Made by a program: the position numbers and the translations under genes
In this document: in pieces, positions 8,144 to 16,258 of the stretch
How the letters are laid out: every line of letters begins with the position of its first letter
How positions within the stretch are numbered: the first letter of the stretch is position 1
Notes under the pieces: model-generated
Told to the model about the DNA's origin: nothing
Database searches by the model: none
What the model saw: only the letters and a program-made list of their open reading frames with translations
Assembly (NCBI GenBank): GCA_020350205.1
Contig: CP070707.1
Span: 867,615-928,100, forward strand
DNA: 60,486 bases
Source of the DNA: a bacterium
GTDB lineage: Bacteria; Calditrichota; Calditrichia; RBG-13-44-9
Direction of reading: 5' to 3'

Positions 8144-9192
8144 AATCGAATCCCATATCTTCTGGCAGCAATTTCTACAACCTTATTCAGCATTTTGGGA
8201 TACGTATATCCGGCAGTTCGGGCAGCTTTAGGGAAACACGAATTATCTTTGGGATCGGGTAAAATTCCGGGAAGGGGATTCAACTCTAAAATATTAGGAA
8301 TACCATTTTCATCCAACCGCACATCAATACGACACCAATCTCTGATTTGCAGAACTTGATAAGCCTCTCTGGCAACGTCCTCAATCCGCTCTCTCTGAAC
8401 CGCCGAAATAGTAGCCGGACACTGAAAAATTTCCAAAGGATTTCCGGGAGTATCCCAAACCCATTTTGCTTCATAAGAATACATGGGCAAAGCACCTTCC
8501 GGGAGACTGTTATAGGAAATTGCCACAATTGGTAACACTTCAATATCTTCCCCGTTTCCCCAGACCGCAACCGTATACTCATCCCCTTTTAAAAATTTTT
8601 CCAGGATAACCGGTTGATTGTATTTCAGAATGCTATCTTGAATCTTATGTTTAGCCATTGCAGAATGATCCACAACCGAGTCATTAAAAATTCCCTTACT
8701 GCTACCCTCAGAGACAGGTTTTACAATTGCAGGGAAGTCAAAATCCTTCAGATAGATTGGTTCATGGGGATAAAAAACCTTAAAAGCCGGATTAGGTATC
8801 AGGTAATAACTTAAAATTTCTTTAGTCCGCGCTTTATTCAGGCAAATGGCCAGGGTGAGGGGATCTGATCCGGTGTAAGGAATATTTAGTTTTTCACACA
8901 TCATAGGGACAAAGGATTCCCGAAAATCTCCGAAAAGTCCCTCGGCCATATTAAAAACAAGCTCTGGATGGAAACGCTCAAACATGCCCTGCATGATATC
9001 GTTAGCCTCCATTCCCACTACATGATGTCCATTGCTGCGTAAAGCTTCAATGACCGCATTAATCGTTTCCATGGTATCGCCTTCCGCAAAAAAGTCCGGC
9101 GGGATATTCTCAGGTTGGGCATCTGATCCATAGCGGAATTTATATTCCTCCAATAATCCCTCTTTGCTACTGTATGCAACTACGATTTTCAT
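8140..9192 (-). CDS. ATP-grasp ligase, D-Ala-D-Ala ligase-like (first of a tandem pair)
   Basis: A 350-residue ATP-grasp protein and the first gene after the candidate sigma-54 promoter. Visible elements are FNMAEGLFGDFRES near 80, YTGSDPLTLAICLNK near 106, K158 in IVKPVSEGSSKG (an intact ATP-lid glycine/serine loop), the E198 hinge, and the metal ligands D290, E303 and N305 in RIDVRLD and LELNPLPG. The family joins a carboxylate to an amine through an acyl phosphate; D-Ala-D-Ala ligases and dipeptide ligases share this fold. The start ATG lies about 100 bases after the predicted transcription start. The stop overlaps the second ligase by four bases. Fold and ATP use are secure; the substrate is unknown, with beta-lysine from the downstream aminomutase a reasonable candidate. 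Confidence 0.9.
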   Translation of the reverse strand: MKIVVAYSSKEGLLEEYKFRYGSDAQPENIPPDFFAEGDTMETINAVIEALRSNGHHVVGMEANDIMQGMFERFHPELVFNMAEGLFGDFRESFVPMMCEKLNIPYTGSDPLTLAICLNKARTKEILSYYLIPNPAFKVFYPHEPIYLKDFDFPAIVKPVSEGSSKGIFNDSVVDHSAMAKHKIQDSILKYNQPVILEKFLKGDEYTVAVWGNGEDIEVLPIVAISYNSLPEGALPMYSYEAKWVWDTPGNPLEIFQCPATISAVQRERIEDVAREAYQVLQIRDWCRIDVRLDENGIPNILELNPLPGILPDPKDNSCFPKAARTAGYTYPKMLNKVVEIAARRYGIRL

Positions 9193-9304
9193 ATACCAGG
9201 AAGATCCTTTGATCTTTAATTAAATTTTTATCCCGAATAATTTTTTCTATTTCCAGCTATCTAACATCCAAAGTGTAATTTTCCGCCACACTTTCTTTCC
9301 CCAA

Positions 9305-9322
9305 TACAATCCTTATGCCAAA
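9305..9322 (-). promoter_or_regulatory. Candidate sigma-54 (RpoN) promoter
   Basis: Read on the minus strand the sequence is TTTGGCATAAGGATTGTA. TGGCA matches the -24 element exactly and TTGT matches three of four bases of the -12 TTGC element. GG and the -12 G are separated by exactly ten bases, as required. It points at the first ATP-grasp gene with a leader of about 100 bases. The gene for an NtrC-type activator with an intact GAFTGA loop lies directly upstream, which supports the call. The final T instead of C is the only important departure. Confidence 0.6.
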
Positions 9323-9447
9323 CTAAAGACAATTTTTTAACTACAATATTAACAAGTACATATAACAATATATTTTAGAGATAAAAAGAAGGGATGCCGA
9401 AAGAATTATCAATTTGAAAAGTGTGGGTAAAGGAGTGTGATTTTTAA

Positions 9448-9501
9448 TCTCATTTTGAGAAAAACAAATATGTTACGATCAAAAAGTATCCCAAAATGAG
9501 A
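9448..9501. promoter_or_regulatory. Paired 13-bp sites, candidate enhancer (UAS) for the NtrC-type regulator
   Basis: TCTCATTTTGAGA at 9448-9460 is a perfect 5-bp inverted repeat with a 3-bp spacer. TCCCAAAATGAGA at 9489-9501 matches the complement of the first site at 12 of 13 positions. They are 41 bp apart, close to four helical turns, so both would face the same side of DNA. They lie about 130-180 bp upstream of the sigma-54-like promoter, the usual distance for a bacterial enhancer-binding protein. No T-run follows on either strand, which argues against a terminator. Confidence 0.5.
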
Positions 9502-9556
9502 ATATTCAGAGTTTTATGACGTGTTCAAGGTTCTGAAGTTGATTTACAGTAACGGA

Positions 9557-10909
9557 TTATTCTATTGCATACTCTTTAATTTTCCGATACAAAGTGGCCA
9601 GGCCAATCTGTAAGACCTTGGCCGTTTTCTGCTTATCATCATTAAGGTAATGGAGTGTCTTTTGGATTAAAATACGTTCAACTTCAGACAAACTCATCCC
9701 GATATTGAAATTAAGCTCCTGCAGGGGCATGGTCATCTTAGTTGCCAGCAAGGGGAAATGGTATAATTCAAGCATATCATGCTGGCACAATACGACTGCC
9801 CGTTCAATCATATTCTCCAGTTCACGGATATTTCCTTTCCAGGGGTAGCGCATCATTATTTTCAGAACATCGGGTTGAATTCCCTGAATATTTTTCAAGT
9901 TAACCCTGTTATATTTCTCAATAAAATGCTGCACTAAATAGGGGATATCTTCCAGCCGCTCGCGCAGCGGGGGGATCTGTATTTTGATGACATTCAGGCG
10001 GTAATAAAGATCTTCTCTAAATTTACCAGATTCAACCAGTTTATCTAAATCCAGGTTAGTTGCAACAATTAATCGTAAATCCACTTTTAAGGTATCTGTC
10101 GATCCCAGGCGCTCAAATTCCCCATTTTGAAGAACCCGGAGCAATTTGATCTGCATGGCAGGAGTTAATTCCCCAATCTCATCAAGGAACAAGGTCCCTC
10201 CTTCAGCAGTTTCAATTTTGCCCTTCTTTTGTTTGACCGCACCCGTAAAAGCACCCCGTTCATATCCAAACAATTCTGCTTCCAGAAGAGCTTCCGGGAT
10301 GGCTCCACAATTCACCTTTACCATGGGTTTATTTGAGCGTGGACTGAAATGATGAATAAAATCTGCAGCCACTTCTTTCCCTGTCCCGGTCTCCCCTGTA
10401 ATTATCACGGTGCTACGAGAGGGGGCAATCTGTTTAATCATATCTAATACCCGTCTAAACTGCGCATTGATACCAACCAGATGAGGGAATCCGTGTTCTT
10501 TTTTTAACAATAATTTTAACTGTTCATTCTCACGCTTAAGATTTATCGTCTCCGCCAGACGTTTCAGAATAATTTTTAAATCCGTGAAACGAAATGGCTT
10601 CAAAATGTAATCGTAGGCTCCGCTTCTAATGGCTTCTACTGCGGATTCAACTGAACCATAGGCCGTGATTATAATGACCGCTATTTTTAGTCCGTTTTCG
10701 TTAATAAAATTTAAGATATCCAATCCGCTGCCATCTTTCAATCTTAAATCTGTGATCACCGCATCTATCTCTTCGGTTTTTAAGAGATTAATTGCATCCA
10801 GGCTTGACGGAGTTGTTTTTATGGACAGCGAATCTTCCTGCAAGCCAGTCTCCAGTGCTTTCAAAGTATCGACTTCGTCATCAACAATCAAAATTTTAAT
10901 TTTTTCCAT
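9557..10909 (-). CDS. NtrC-family sigma-54-dependent response regulator
   Basis: A 450-residue protein with three domains. The receiver (1-120) has acidic D10-D11, phospho-acceptor D54, T82 and K104. The AAA+ domain (about 143-375) has Walker A GETGTGKE at 172-179, the sigma-54-contacting GAFTGA loop at 219-224 and Walker B FLDEIGEL at 241-248. The C-terminal Fis-type helix-turn-helix lies at about 405-448. All residues needed for phosphorylation, ATP hydrolysis and sigma-54 activation are present. Its 5' end overlaps the kinase gene by 14 bases, so the two form a two-component pair. The nearest candidate target is the ATP-grasp/aminomutase operon directly downstream, which has a sigma-54-like promoter. 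The inducing signal is unknown. Confidence 0.95.
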   Translation of the reverse strand: MEKIKILIVDDEVDTLKALETGLQEDSLSIKTTPSSLDAINLLKTEEIDAVITDLRLKDGSGLDILNFINENGLKIAVIIITAYGSVESAVEAIRSGAYDYILKPFRFTDLKIILKRLAETINLKRENEQLKLLLKKEHGFPHLVGINAQFRRVLDMIKQIAPSRSTVIITGETGTGKEVAADFIHHFSPRSNKPMVKVNCGAIPEALLEAELFGYERGAFTGAVKQKKGKIETAEGGTLFLDEIGELTPAMQIKLLRVLQNGEFERLGSTDTLKVDLRLIVATNLDLDKLVESGKFREDLYYRLNVIKIQIPPLRERLEDIPYLVQHFIEKYNRVNLKNIQGIQPDVLKIMMRYPWKGNIRELENMIERAVVLCQHDMLELYHFPLLATKMTMPLQELNFNIGMSLSEVERILIQKTLHYLNDDKQKTAKVLQIGLATLYRKIKEYAIE

Positions 10910-12521
10910 TTTTAATCTCTAGACTTGGGTGATGAACTTTAAAACTTATTGTAAAAATTGTTCCTCCTGATTTAGCTGGGCGGTATGAAATTTTGCCGCC
11001 ATGGGCCGCCATAATTTCATGTGCAATAAACAAACCCAGGCCGGTCCCCGCGGATTTGGTCGTATAAAAGGGTTCAAAAATCTTTTTGCGGTGTGATTCA
11101 GGAATTCCATGGCCATAATCCCGAATGCTTACGAGAACTCGATTTGCTCTTTGTGACTGTTTTACTTCGATTACTCCCCCTTCTGTAGATGCATCAAAAG
11201 CATTTTGAAACAAATTTCTAAAAACCCGCCCCAATTGAACCCAATCTCCCAAAATCCGCTCTGGGTGATTTGTACTATGAAATTCGATCTTTAATTTTCT
11301 CAATACAGCCTCCAGCTTGATTTCCTCCATAAATATCAAAAATTTTTCTGTAAAATTCAGGGGTTCCAGATATAGCTCACTCAACTGGCCATAAGCCATA
11401 TACTGATTCAGGTTTTGTGTCAAATTTTGAATTTCACCCTGCACCAGCCTTAATAATTGCCTGATTTTGGGCTCACTTTCTTGAGGTCCGCTATCGAGCG
11501 CATTTTCCATTATCTCCATATTCAGGCCAATTGAGTTGAGTGGATTTCTGATATCATGCATGATGGCACTGGTCAGACGGGTAATTGTGGCAAGTTGATG
11601 TAACTTTTGTTTGCTTCTTTCCAAACTTGCGTTATTGCCGGATTCCTGAAAATTAAAAACGTAATGTATATTACCCAATCCCGGATAACGCAGCTGACTT
11701 ATGGATAAAAGCACCGGAAAGGGATTTCCAATTTTAGGTTGAATATACAATCTCTGATTGGAAATCTTTTTTTTCCCTGAGGAAAGTTTTGTTTTTAACT
11801 GTAACTGAGACGCACGTGTAAAAATCTTAAAGATACTGGTTTTGATAATATCTCCCGGCGAGTATCCCGTCAAGCGTACGGCCATGGGATTCCAATGAGT
11901 AACATTCATATTTTTATCACAGTTTGCTGCCCCTATGGGAGATTCTTTTATTATTTGGTAAATTACATCCAGTTGCTTTTGAAGATCATTTTTTACCAGG
12001 TTTAATTCATCGATCAATTGAAGATCTTTCTCGCGGAGACTCAAATATATCTCATTCCAGCGCTCAACTAATGAAATGAGAGTATCGTCAAAAATCTTTT
12101 GAATTTTTTCAAGAAATATCTGAATATCAACTTTAGGATCAGGGACCTTATGGATTACAAAATGATTTAACACAATTCGCGAAACTCCCAGCAGGGCAAA
12201 TTGAGCATGAAAATTCTTTTTTAATGCCGGCTTATTTTGTAATGCATTCAAATAATAAGTGGTAAGATGGAAGCGCGGGGAATCAGATTCTCCGAATAAA
12301 TCCCTTTCAATTTGAGTAAATATCTCCGAGAAAATAAGCCTGCAATCCCTATTTTTGATCTCGGATTCAAATGTCCAGTATGATGTACAAAGTGTTTCAC
12401 AGGCGGTATCGATCAGGGAAACTTTATGTGATCTGATAAAAGTCTCAAGATCTTCCATAGCATGAGTCACAGTAAATTCTGGATTTTTCTCTGTCTTTTC
12501 TCTCCGCGGGAAGTTAATCAC
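10896..12521 (-). CDS. Cytoplasmic PAS sensor histidine kinase
   Basis: A 541-residue histidine kinase without membrane segments. Residues 20-150 form a helical region of no family I recognise, followed by a coiled coil (about 155-190). A PAS domain lies at about 190-295, with the core NPMAVRLTGYSPGDI. The dimerisation helix contains the phospho-acceptor H322 in MHDIRNPLNS, and the HATPase domain ends with DYGHGIP and GTGLGLFIAHEIMAAHGG. It should phosphorylate the overlapping NtrC-type regulator in response to an internal signal. The GTG start at 12521 lacks a ribosome binding site; internal starts near residues 18 and 22 are possible and would not affect the domains. Confidence 0.92.
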   Translation of the reverse strand: MINFPRREKTEKNPEFTVTHAMEDLETFIRSHKVSLIDTACETLCTSYWTFESEIKNRDCRLIFSEIFTQIERDLFGESDSPRFHLTTYYLNALQNKPALKKNFHAQFALLGVSRIVLNHFVIHKVPDPKVDIQIFLEKIQKIFDDTLISLVERWNEIYLSLREKDLQLIDELNLVKNDLQKQLDVIYQIIKESPIGAANCDKNMNVTHWNPMAVRLTGYSPGDIIKTSIFKIFTRASQLQLKTKLSSGKKKISNQRLYIQPKIGNPFPVLLSISQLRYPGLGNIHYVFNFQESGNNASLERSKQKLHQLATITRLTSAIMHDIRNPLNSIGLNMEIMENALDSGPQESEPKIRQLLRLVQGEIQNLTQNLNQYMAYGQLSELYLEPLNFTEKFLIFMEEIKLEAVLRKLKIEFHSTNHPERILGDWVQLGRVFRNLFQNAFDASTEGGVIEVKQSQRANRVLVSIRDYGHGIPESHRKKIFEPFYTTKSAGTGLGLFIAHEIMAAHGGKISYRPAKSGGTIFTISFKVHHPSLEIKNGKN

Positions 12522-12759
12522 TAATTTGACAAAATAAAATTTAATAATATTGATTTATTGAGGTTTTCATAACGAAATTTAGTTAATGGTCTGAAAAATG
12601 AATTCACATTTCTGTGAAATCTGTCGATATTTAAAAAATTTAAAACAGGACAAAAATATTAAAAAACAGCAGATTACTATACAAAAAATCAAAAATTTTT
12701 ATTAAATTAATAAAACAGATTCTATGGACTGCAGATCTTAAATCTTTAAGGAGGCATTT

Positions 12760-13353
12760 ATGCGTATGAAAGTTATGTTTATTTTTATCAGTTTTCTTAT
12801 TCTTTCCGGACTGCTCATTGGTTGCGGCTCTGTTCCACAACAAAAAGTGGATGAAGCGAATGCAGCGCTTGAGGCAGCAAAAACCGCAGAAGCAGACCGC
12901 TACGTCCCGGACCGCTATAATGCTGCTAAAGGTGCTTTGGATGGTGCAATGGCTGAAGTGAAAAAGCAGGATTCAAAATTGATGTTTAAGAATTTTGATG
13001 AAGCAGAAAAAATGCTGGATAACGCCATTAATCTGGCCAAAGAAGCCGAACAGGCGGCCGTAACTCGCAAGCAGGAGGTTAGCCAGGAAATACCGCTTCT
13101 TATGGAACAACTCAAAGATGCTATCACACAGGTAAAAACTCTGATGAAGAGAGCTCCCCGGTCAAAAGAGAGTATGATGGCATTACAATCTATTAAGAAT
13201 GATCTGGATAATTTGGAGAGAATTCCGGATTCAGCCAATGCCGCCATGCAGAGTGGAGACTACATGAGCGCCTACAATAGCCTGAAAGGGGGCATAGACC
13301 GGGCAAATGCACTGATCAATGAATTGAATCAGGCGATTCAGGCCGGATATTAA
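12760..13353 (+). CDS. DUF4398-type lipoprotein
   Basis: A 197-residue secreted lipoprotein. The signal peptide ends in the lipobox LLIGC with C22 as the lipidated residue. The rest is almost entirely helical and Ala/Glu/Lys-rich, with the pattern VDEANAALEAAKTAEADRYVP and YNAAKGALDGAMAEVKKQD that is typical of the DUF4398 family of envelope lipoproteins. AAGGAGG sits five bases before the ATG, a strong ribosome binding site. It is divergent from the histidine kinase gene, with 238 bp of AT-rich DNA between them. It has its own downstream hairpins, so it is probably a single-gene transcript. A periplasmic structural or scaffold role is likely, but no function is established from sequence. Confidence 0.85.
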   Translation: MRMKVMFIFISFLILSGLLIGCGSVPQQKVDEANAALEAAKTAEADRYVPDRYNAAKGALDGAMAEVKKQDSKLMFKNFDEAEKMLDNAINLAKEAEQAAVTRKQEVSQEIPLLMEQLKDAITQVKTLMKRAPRSKESMMALQSIKNDLDNLERIPDSANAAMQSGDYMSAYNSLKGGIDRANALINELNQAIQAGY

Positions 13354-13382
13354 TCTTCAAAGATAAATTTGTAGAAGATTTA

Positions 13383-13397
13383 GCTGGATTTTCCAGC
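13383..13397 (+). terminator. Short hairpin downstream of the lipoprotein gene
   Basis: GCTGGA and TCCAGC form a perfect 6-bp stem around a three-base T loop, 30 bases after the lipoprotein stop. No long T-run follows, so termination would be weak; RNA stabilisation is an alternative. Confidence 0.35.
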
Positions 13398-13430
13398 CAA
13401 TCATATACCTGTTAAAGCCACCGAACTGGA

Positions 13431-13489
13431 ATCAGACCGGAATCCGGGTAATTAGTCAGCGAGCACCTTTTACCCAATCCCGGTCTGAT
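13431..13489 (+). repeat. Long nested inverted repeat between the lipoprotein and L,D-transpeptidase genes
   Basis: ATCAGACCGG at 13431-13440 pairs perfectly with CCGGTCTGAT at 13480-13489. Inside it GGGTAA (13446-13451) pairs with TTACCC (13470-13475), with small internal loops between. This gives a two-tier stem with an 18-base terminal loop. Only TTTC follows, so it is not a classical terminator, though it may block RNA decay or transcription. It is much more GC-rich than its surroundings. Confidence 0.6.
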
Positions 13490-13546
13490 TTCATCTGGTG
13501 AAATTTATAACCGTCTATTTACCCGAGAATTATAGAATACAACACT

Positions 13547-14278
13547 ATGGACGATAATATAAATCGTCATGACCGGGGAGAAATGGCGAATACCATGTTT
13601 CACAAGCAAACTCACTCACGTTCAACCAAAGGAATTTACTTTTCCGCGTTTTTCACAGGCATCACGCTAGCTTATTTTATTTTTTCCAATGCACCTTCCA
13701 TCGGTGCATATGTGATAAGAGTTTCTGCACCTTACCTGACAAAAACATCCAACGAAGAAAAATCATCATTAAAAACCAACGATCTGCTTACCCGAAAAAT
13801 ACAAAATCTGAAAATTAGACATCAAAAATATACACCAAAGATCCCTTATCTGATCATTAGTACTTCGGATAATCATATCTACCTTAAGAAAGGACCCCGG
13901 ATAATCCACGAGGGCCCCTGTTCCTCCGGCAGTTACGTCATTCTAAAAGCGGATAACGACAGGGAATGGATCTTTTCAACTCCGCGGGGAGCCTTTAAAA
14001 TTCAGATGAAACTCAAGGAACCGGTATGGTACATGCCGGACTGGGCATTTATAGAAGAGGGCCGCGAGGTTCCTCCGGCAAATTCACCACAACGTTATAA
14101 TTCGAAAGCTCTTGGGAAATATGCCTTAAGTATCGGCAGCGGTTATCTGATTCACGGTACTCTGTATACCAGACTCATCGGACAACCTGTTACTCATGGG
14201 TGTATACGTCTGGCGAACGAGGAATTAAACCTCGTTTACCGCCACCTGCGCTATGGTGCAAAAGTTTATATTTATTGA
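13547..14278 (+). CDS. L,D-transpeptidase (YkuD domain), membrane anchored
   Basis: A 243-residue protein with an N-terminal hydrophobic segment (about 30-50), a 45-residue linker and a YkuD catalytic domain (about 100-243). The catalytic signature is complete: IHGTL followed by VTHGCIRL, whose cysteine is the nucleophile. Enzymes of this class cross-link peptidoglycan stems through meso-diaminopimelate or attach proteins to them in the periplasm. The first ATG has no clear ribosome binding site; an in-frame ATG 36 bases later is preceded by GGGGAG, so the protein may be 12 residues shorter. The next gene follows after 33 bp and is probably co-transcribed. Assignment of the catalytic domain is secure. 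Confidence 0.92.
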   Translation: MDDNINRHDRGEMANTMFHKQTHSRSTKGIYFSAFFTGITLAYFIFSNAPSIGAYVIRVSAPYLTKTSNEEKSSLKTNDLLTRKIQNLKIRHQKYTPKIPYLIISTSDNHIYLKKGPRIIHEGPCSSGSYVILKADNDREWIFSTPRGAFKIQMKLKEPVWYMPDWAFIEEGREVPPANSPQRYNSKALGKYALSIGSGYLIHGTLYTRLIGQPVTHGCIRLANEELNLVYRHLRYGAKVYIY

Positions 14279-14311
14279 GACAGCAAGAGGCAAAATAATA
14301 AAAGTTCCAGC

Positions 14312-15160
14312 ATGAAAAATCGTATTTCTCGTAAAAACATCTATAACCAGGATACGGGCCGCAAAAGTCAGTTCACTGCTTTTTTTACTGTCATGCTGGT
14401 ACCTGTGCTGCTTGCTTTTTTATGGGTGACTATAACTCCCGTATACTGGTTATTCACAGAAGATCATACATTCCTTGATTCAAATTCCACACCTGATAAA
14501 ATATTACATACCCCGGTCAATTCTGATTCATCAGCATCTGCTGAAAACCAACAGCAGTACAATGATTTGCTCATCGAAAAAGTATATTGGGAAAATAAGT
14601 TATTACTTTGCAAGAATGATTCAATTTCCCTCTCCATCGACCTGGTGGATAGCCTGATTTTACTGGAGATACAGGGAGTTATCGTACGGACATGTAAAAT
14701 TGAGCGATACGAGTTAAACTGGTCTCTGAGATATTTCCGAGAGCATCCAAAATTTTTGTCCTGGTTAGGAACGCCATTTATCTTACAGGAGGATTCAGCA
14801 TCAATAACCAAGGTCCCGGTTAAAGTGATCCATGCACCGAAAAATCCGATTGACGCGGCACAATTACTCCAAAAAATCCTCCCGAAGGATGATCCATTCG
14901 TTGAATTTGAGCTGGAATTTAACAGAAATTTAAGGTTTCATTTTCAGCAGAATGACACTCTGGATTCCCCGGATCATCCGGAGAACAAAATCTATTATTC
15001 GGATATCTTGTCCGGAAACAAATTCCAAACGCTGGCCAGTTCTGTAAAAGAATATTTTCCCTCCCAGATGTATCAGATAAATATCGTGCTGCCACGCAAT
15101 GATGCCAGGGCCATCTACCGTGCACTTCCAAGTGATGCCCGGCTTGCGCTACGCATGTAA
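14312..15160 (+). CDS. Unknown membrane-anchored protein downstream of the L,D-transpeptidase
   Basis: A 282-residue protein that I do not recognise. A basic N-terminus is followed by one membrane segment (about 23-48), then a Ser/Asn-rich stretch and a mixed alpha/beta domain facing the periplasm. The domain contains a hydrophobic core SISLSIDLVDSLILLEIQGVI and a C-terminal portion ending in RALPSDARLALRM. The DSLILLEIQGV segment recalls small beta-rich envelope domains but is too weak to name. It lies 33 bp after the L,D-transpeptidase gene, which suggests a partner or substrate-presenting role in wall remodelling. Its 3' end overlaps the convergent ATP-grasp gene by 12 bases. Confidence 0.7.
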   Translation: MKNRISRKNIYNQDTGRKSQFTAFFTVMLVPVLLAFLWVTITPVYWLFTEDHTFLDSNSTPDKILHTPVNSDSSASAENQQQYNDLLIEKVYWENKLLLCKNDSISLSIDLVDSLILLEIQGVIVRTCKIERYELNWSLRYFREHPKFLSWLGTPFILQEDSASITKVPVKVIHAPKNPIDAAQLLQKILPKDDPFVEFELEFNRNLRFHFQQNDTLDSPDHPENKIYYSDILSGNKFQTLASSVKEYFPSQMYQINIVLPRNDARAIYRALPSDARLALRM

Positions 15161-16087
15161 CCTTCCCTGGATATATCGAACAATCTGTCTGGCATTATTT
15201 CGCACAATATGATCCGGTACACCATCCGCTGCTTTCGATTTTAATCGCATATCGCTTGATTCATTTACATAATCTACCACCACCAGGCGATTATCCGGCA
15301 GCAAGGCCATTTCTGTCGAAAAAAATTTCAGGCGACAGATCCCTGCAATATTTTCAATTATCGTATATAGAGGTTCTAATCCATATCGCGAAACCTCTTC
15401 TGTTGTGAGTTCTTTATATAGACGGGTAAGATCATGCCACCAGGAAACCTGGATCAATCCACAGGCAAAGAATCCGCGAAACCAGAAACGATATCCGTCC
15501 CTTTCGAGCGGTTTCACCTTCTCTTGAATCAGATATTTATCTGCAGGATAATTCTTTCTGGCATCACAGATTTCCTGAAAGGTAGTGGCACCATCAACCA
15601 CCCCCCGCCCCCCGCCGGTGGTATTGGCCGGTTTAATAATGAATGGATTTCCCAGAGCCGCTTGCTCGGTAGATGGTATTTTGATATCATCCTGTATATC
15701 ATTATAAGGAGGTAATATGACGGTATAGGGTGTATATAGTCCATTGGCAATAAATTCAAGATGCATCGTTGCTTTATCAGAAGCCCAGTTCAATTCTTCC
15801 AGTGATTCAAAAACCTGTCCATGATTTTTTAACATCCAATCTTGAATTTTATAAAAATCAGGTGTGGTATCTGAAGCACGGTCAAATAAAAAACGAAATT
15901 TTATACGTCCCGCTCGAAGCTTTTCATAGGTATTGTCCAAATTTCCGGCCCAGATTACATAAGTTTTTAAATTTTGTTCTCTTGCCTGTTTTTCAAGCAG
16001 ATCAATAAAATCCCGATCATATTCCCAATCGGTAGACAGTGCCAGATCGAATATCTGAGGAGTGGTTTGATTTTTCTCGGCGTGCAT
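15149..16087 (-). CDS. ATP-grasp domain protein (third in the window)
   Basis: A 312-residue single ATP-grasp protein, distinct from the two ligases at 7-9 kb. The ATP-binding lysine K152 lies in FIIKPANTTGGGRGV, where the triple glycine forms the phosphate lid. QEKVKPLERDGYRFW carries the hinge, and VVVDYVNESSDMR near the C-terminus supplies the metal-binding acidic and Asn residues. The N-terminal 100 residues form a short pre-ATP-grasp domain, closer to RimK/YheC-like groups than to D-Ala-D-Ala ligases. It probably forms a peptide-like bond or modifies a carboxylate, but the substrate is unknown. It converges on the membrane-anchored protein gene with a 12-base antisense overlap. Upstream it is divergent from metH. 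Confidence 0.85.
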   Translation of the reverse strand: MHAEKNQTTPQIFDLALSTDWEYDRDFIDLLEKQAREQNLKTYVIWAGNLDNTYEKLRAGRIKFRFLFDRASDTTPDFYKIQDWMLKNHGQVFESLEELNWASDKATMHLEFIANGLYTPYTVILPPYNDIQDDIKIPSTEQAALGNPFIIKPANTTGGGRGVVDGATTFQEICDARKNYPADKYLIQEKVKPLERDGYRFWFRGFFACGLIQVSWWHDLTRLYKELTTEEVSRYGLEPLYTIIENIAGICRLKFFSTEMALLPDNRLVVVDYVNESSDMRLKSKAADGVPDHIVRNNARQIVRYIQGRLHA

Positions 16088-16258
16088 GAATCTCCCGGAA
16101 AATACTAATTTTCGCCATCGTTATCGAATAATTTGGAAATATAAAAGTTTTTATTTGTCTATGTGACAATTAAGTTTAAAAAATGTCCTCTTTAAAATTT
16201 AAAACCCGAAATAGTTCCTTTCATCAAAACTGCGTAAAAATAAAAATTATAAATTGAG

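Larger units (their letters stand above)
9193..9556. other. 364-bp intergenic regulatory region between the NtrC-type regulator and the ATP-grasp operon
   Basis: No ORF of credible size lies here. The region is AT-rich and contains the sigma-54-like promoter at 9305-9322 (minus) and the paired 13-bp elements at 9448-9460 and 9489-9501, described separately. No convincing rho-independent terminator follows the regulator gene, so some read-through from it into the operon is possible. It is the longest gene-free stretch in the window. Confidence 0.7.

Noticed and set aside
7124..9192. Peptidoglycan D-Ala-D-Ala ligase (ddl)
   Set aside because: Two diverged copies overlap within an aminomutase/acetyltransferase operon and no mur or fts genes are near, so the cell-wall assignment is not favoured.
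9448..9460. Terminator of the response regulator gene
   Set aside because: The palindrome has only a 5-bp stem and no T-run follows on the minus strand; the pairing with a second related site fits a binding element better.
12522..12759. Sigma-54 site upstream of the DUF4398-type lipoprotein
   Set aside because: The best candidate, TGGTCTGAAAAATGA, lacks the TTGC element, so co-regulation with the operon at 9 kb is not supported.
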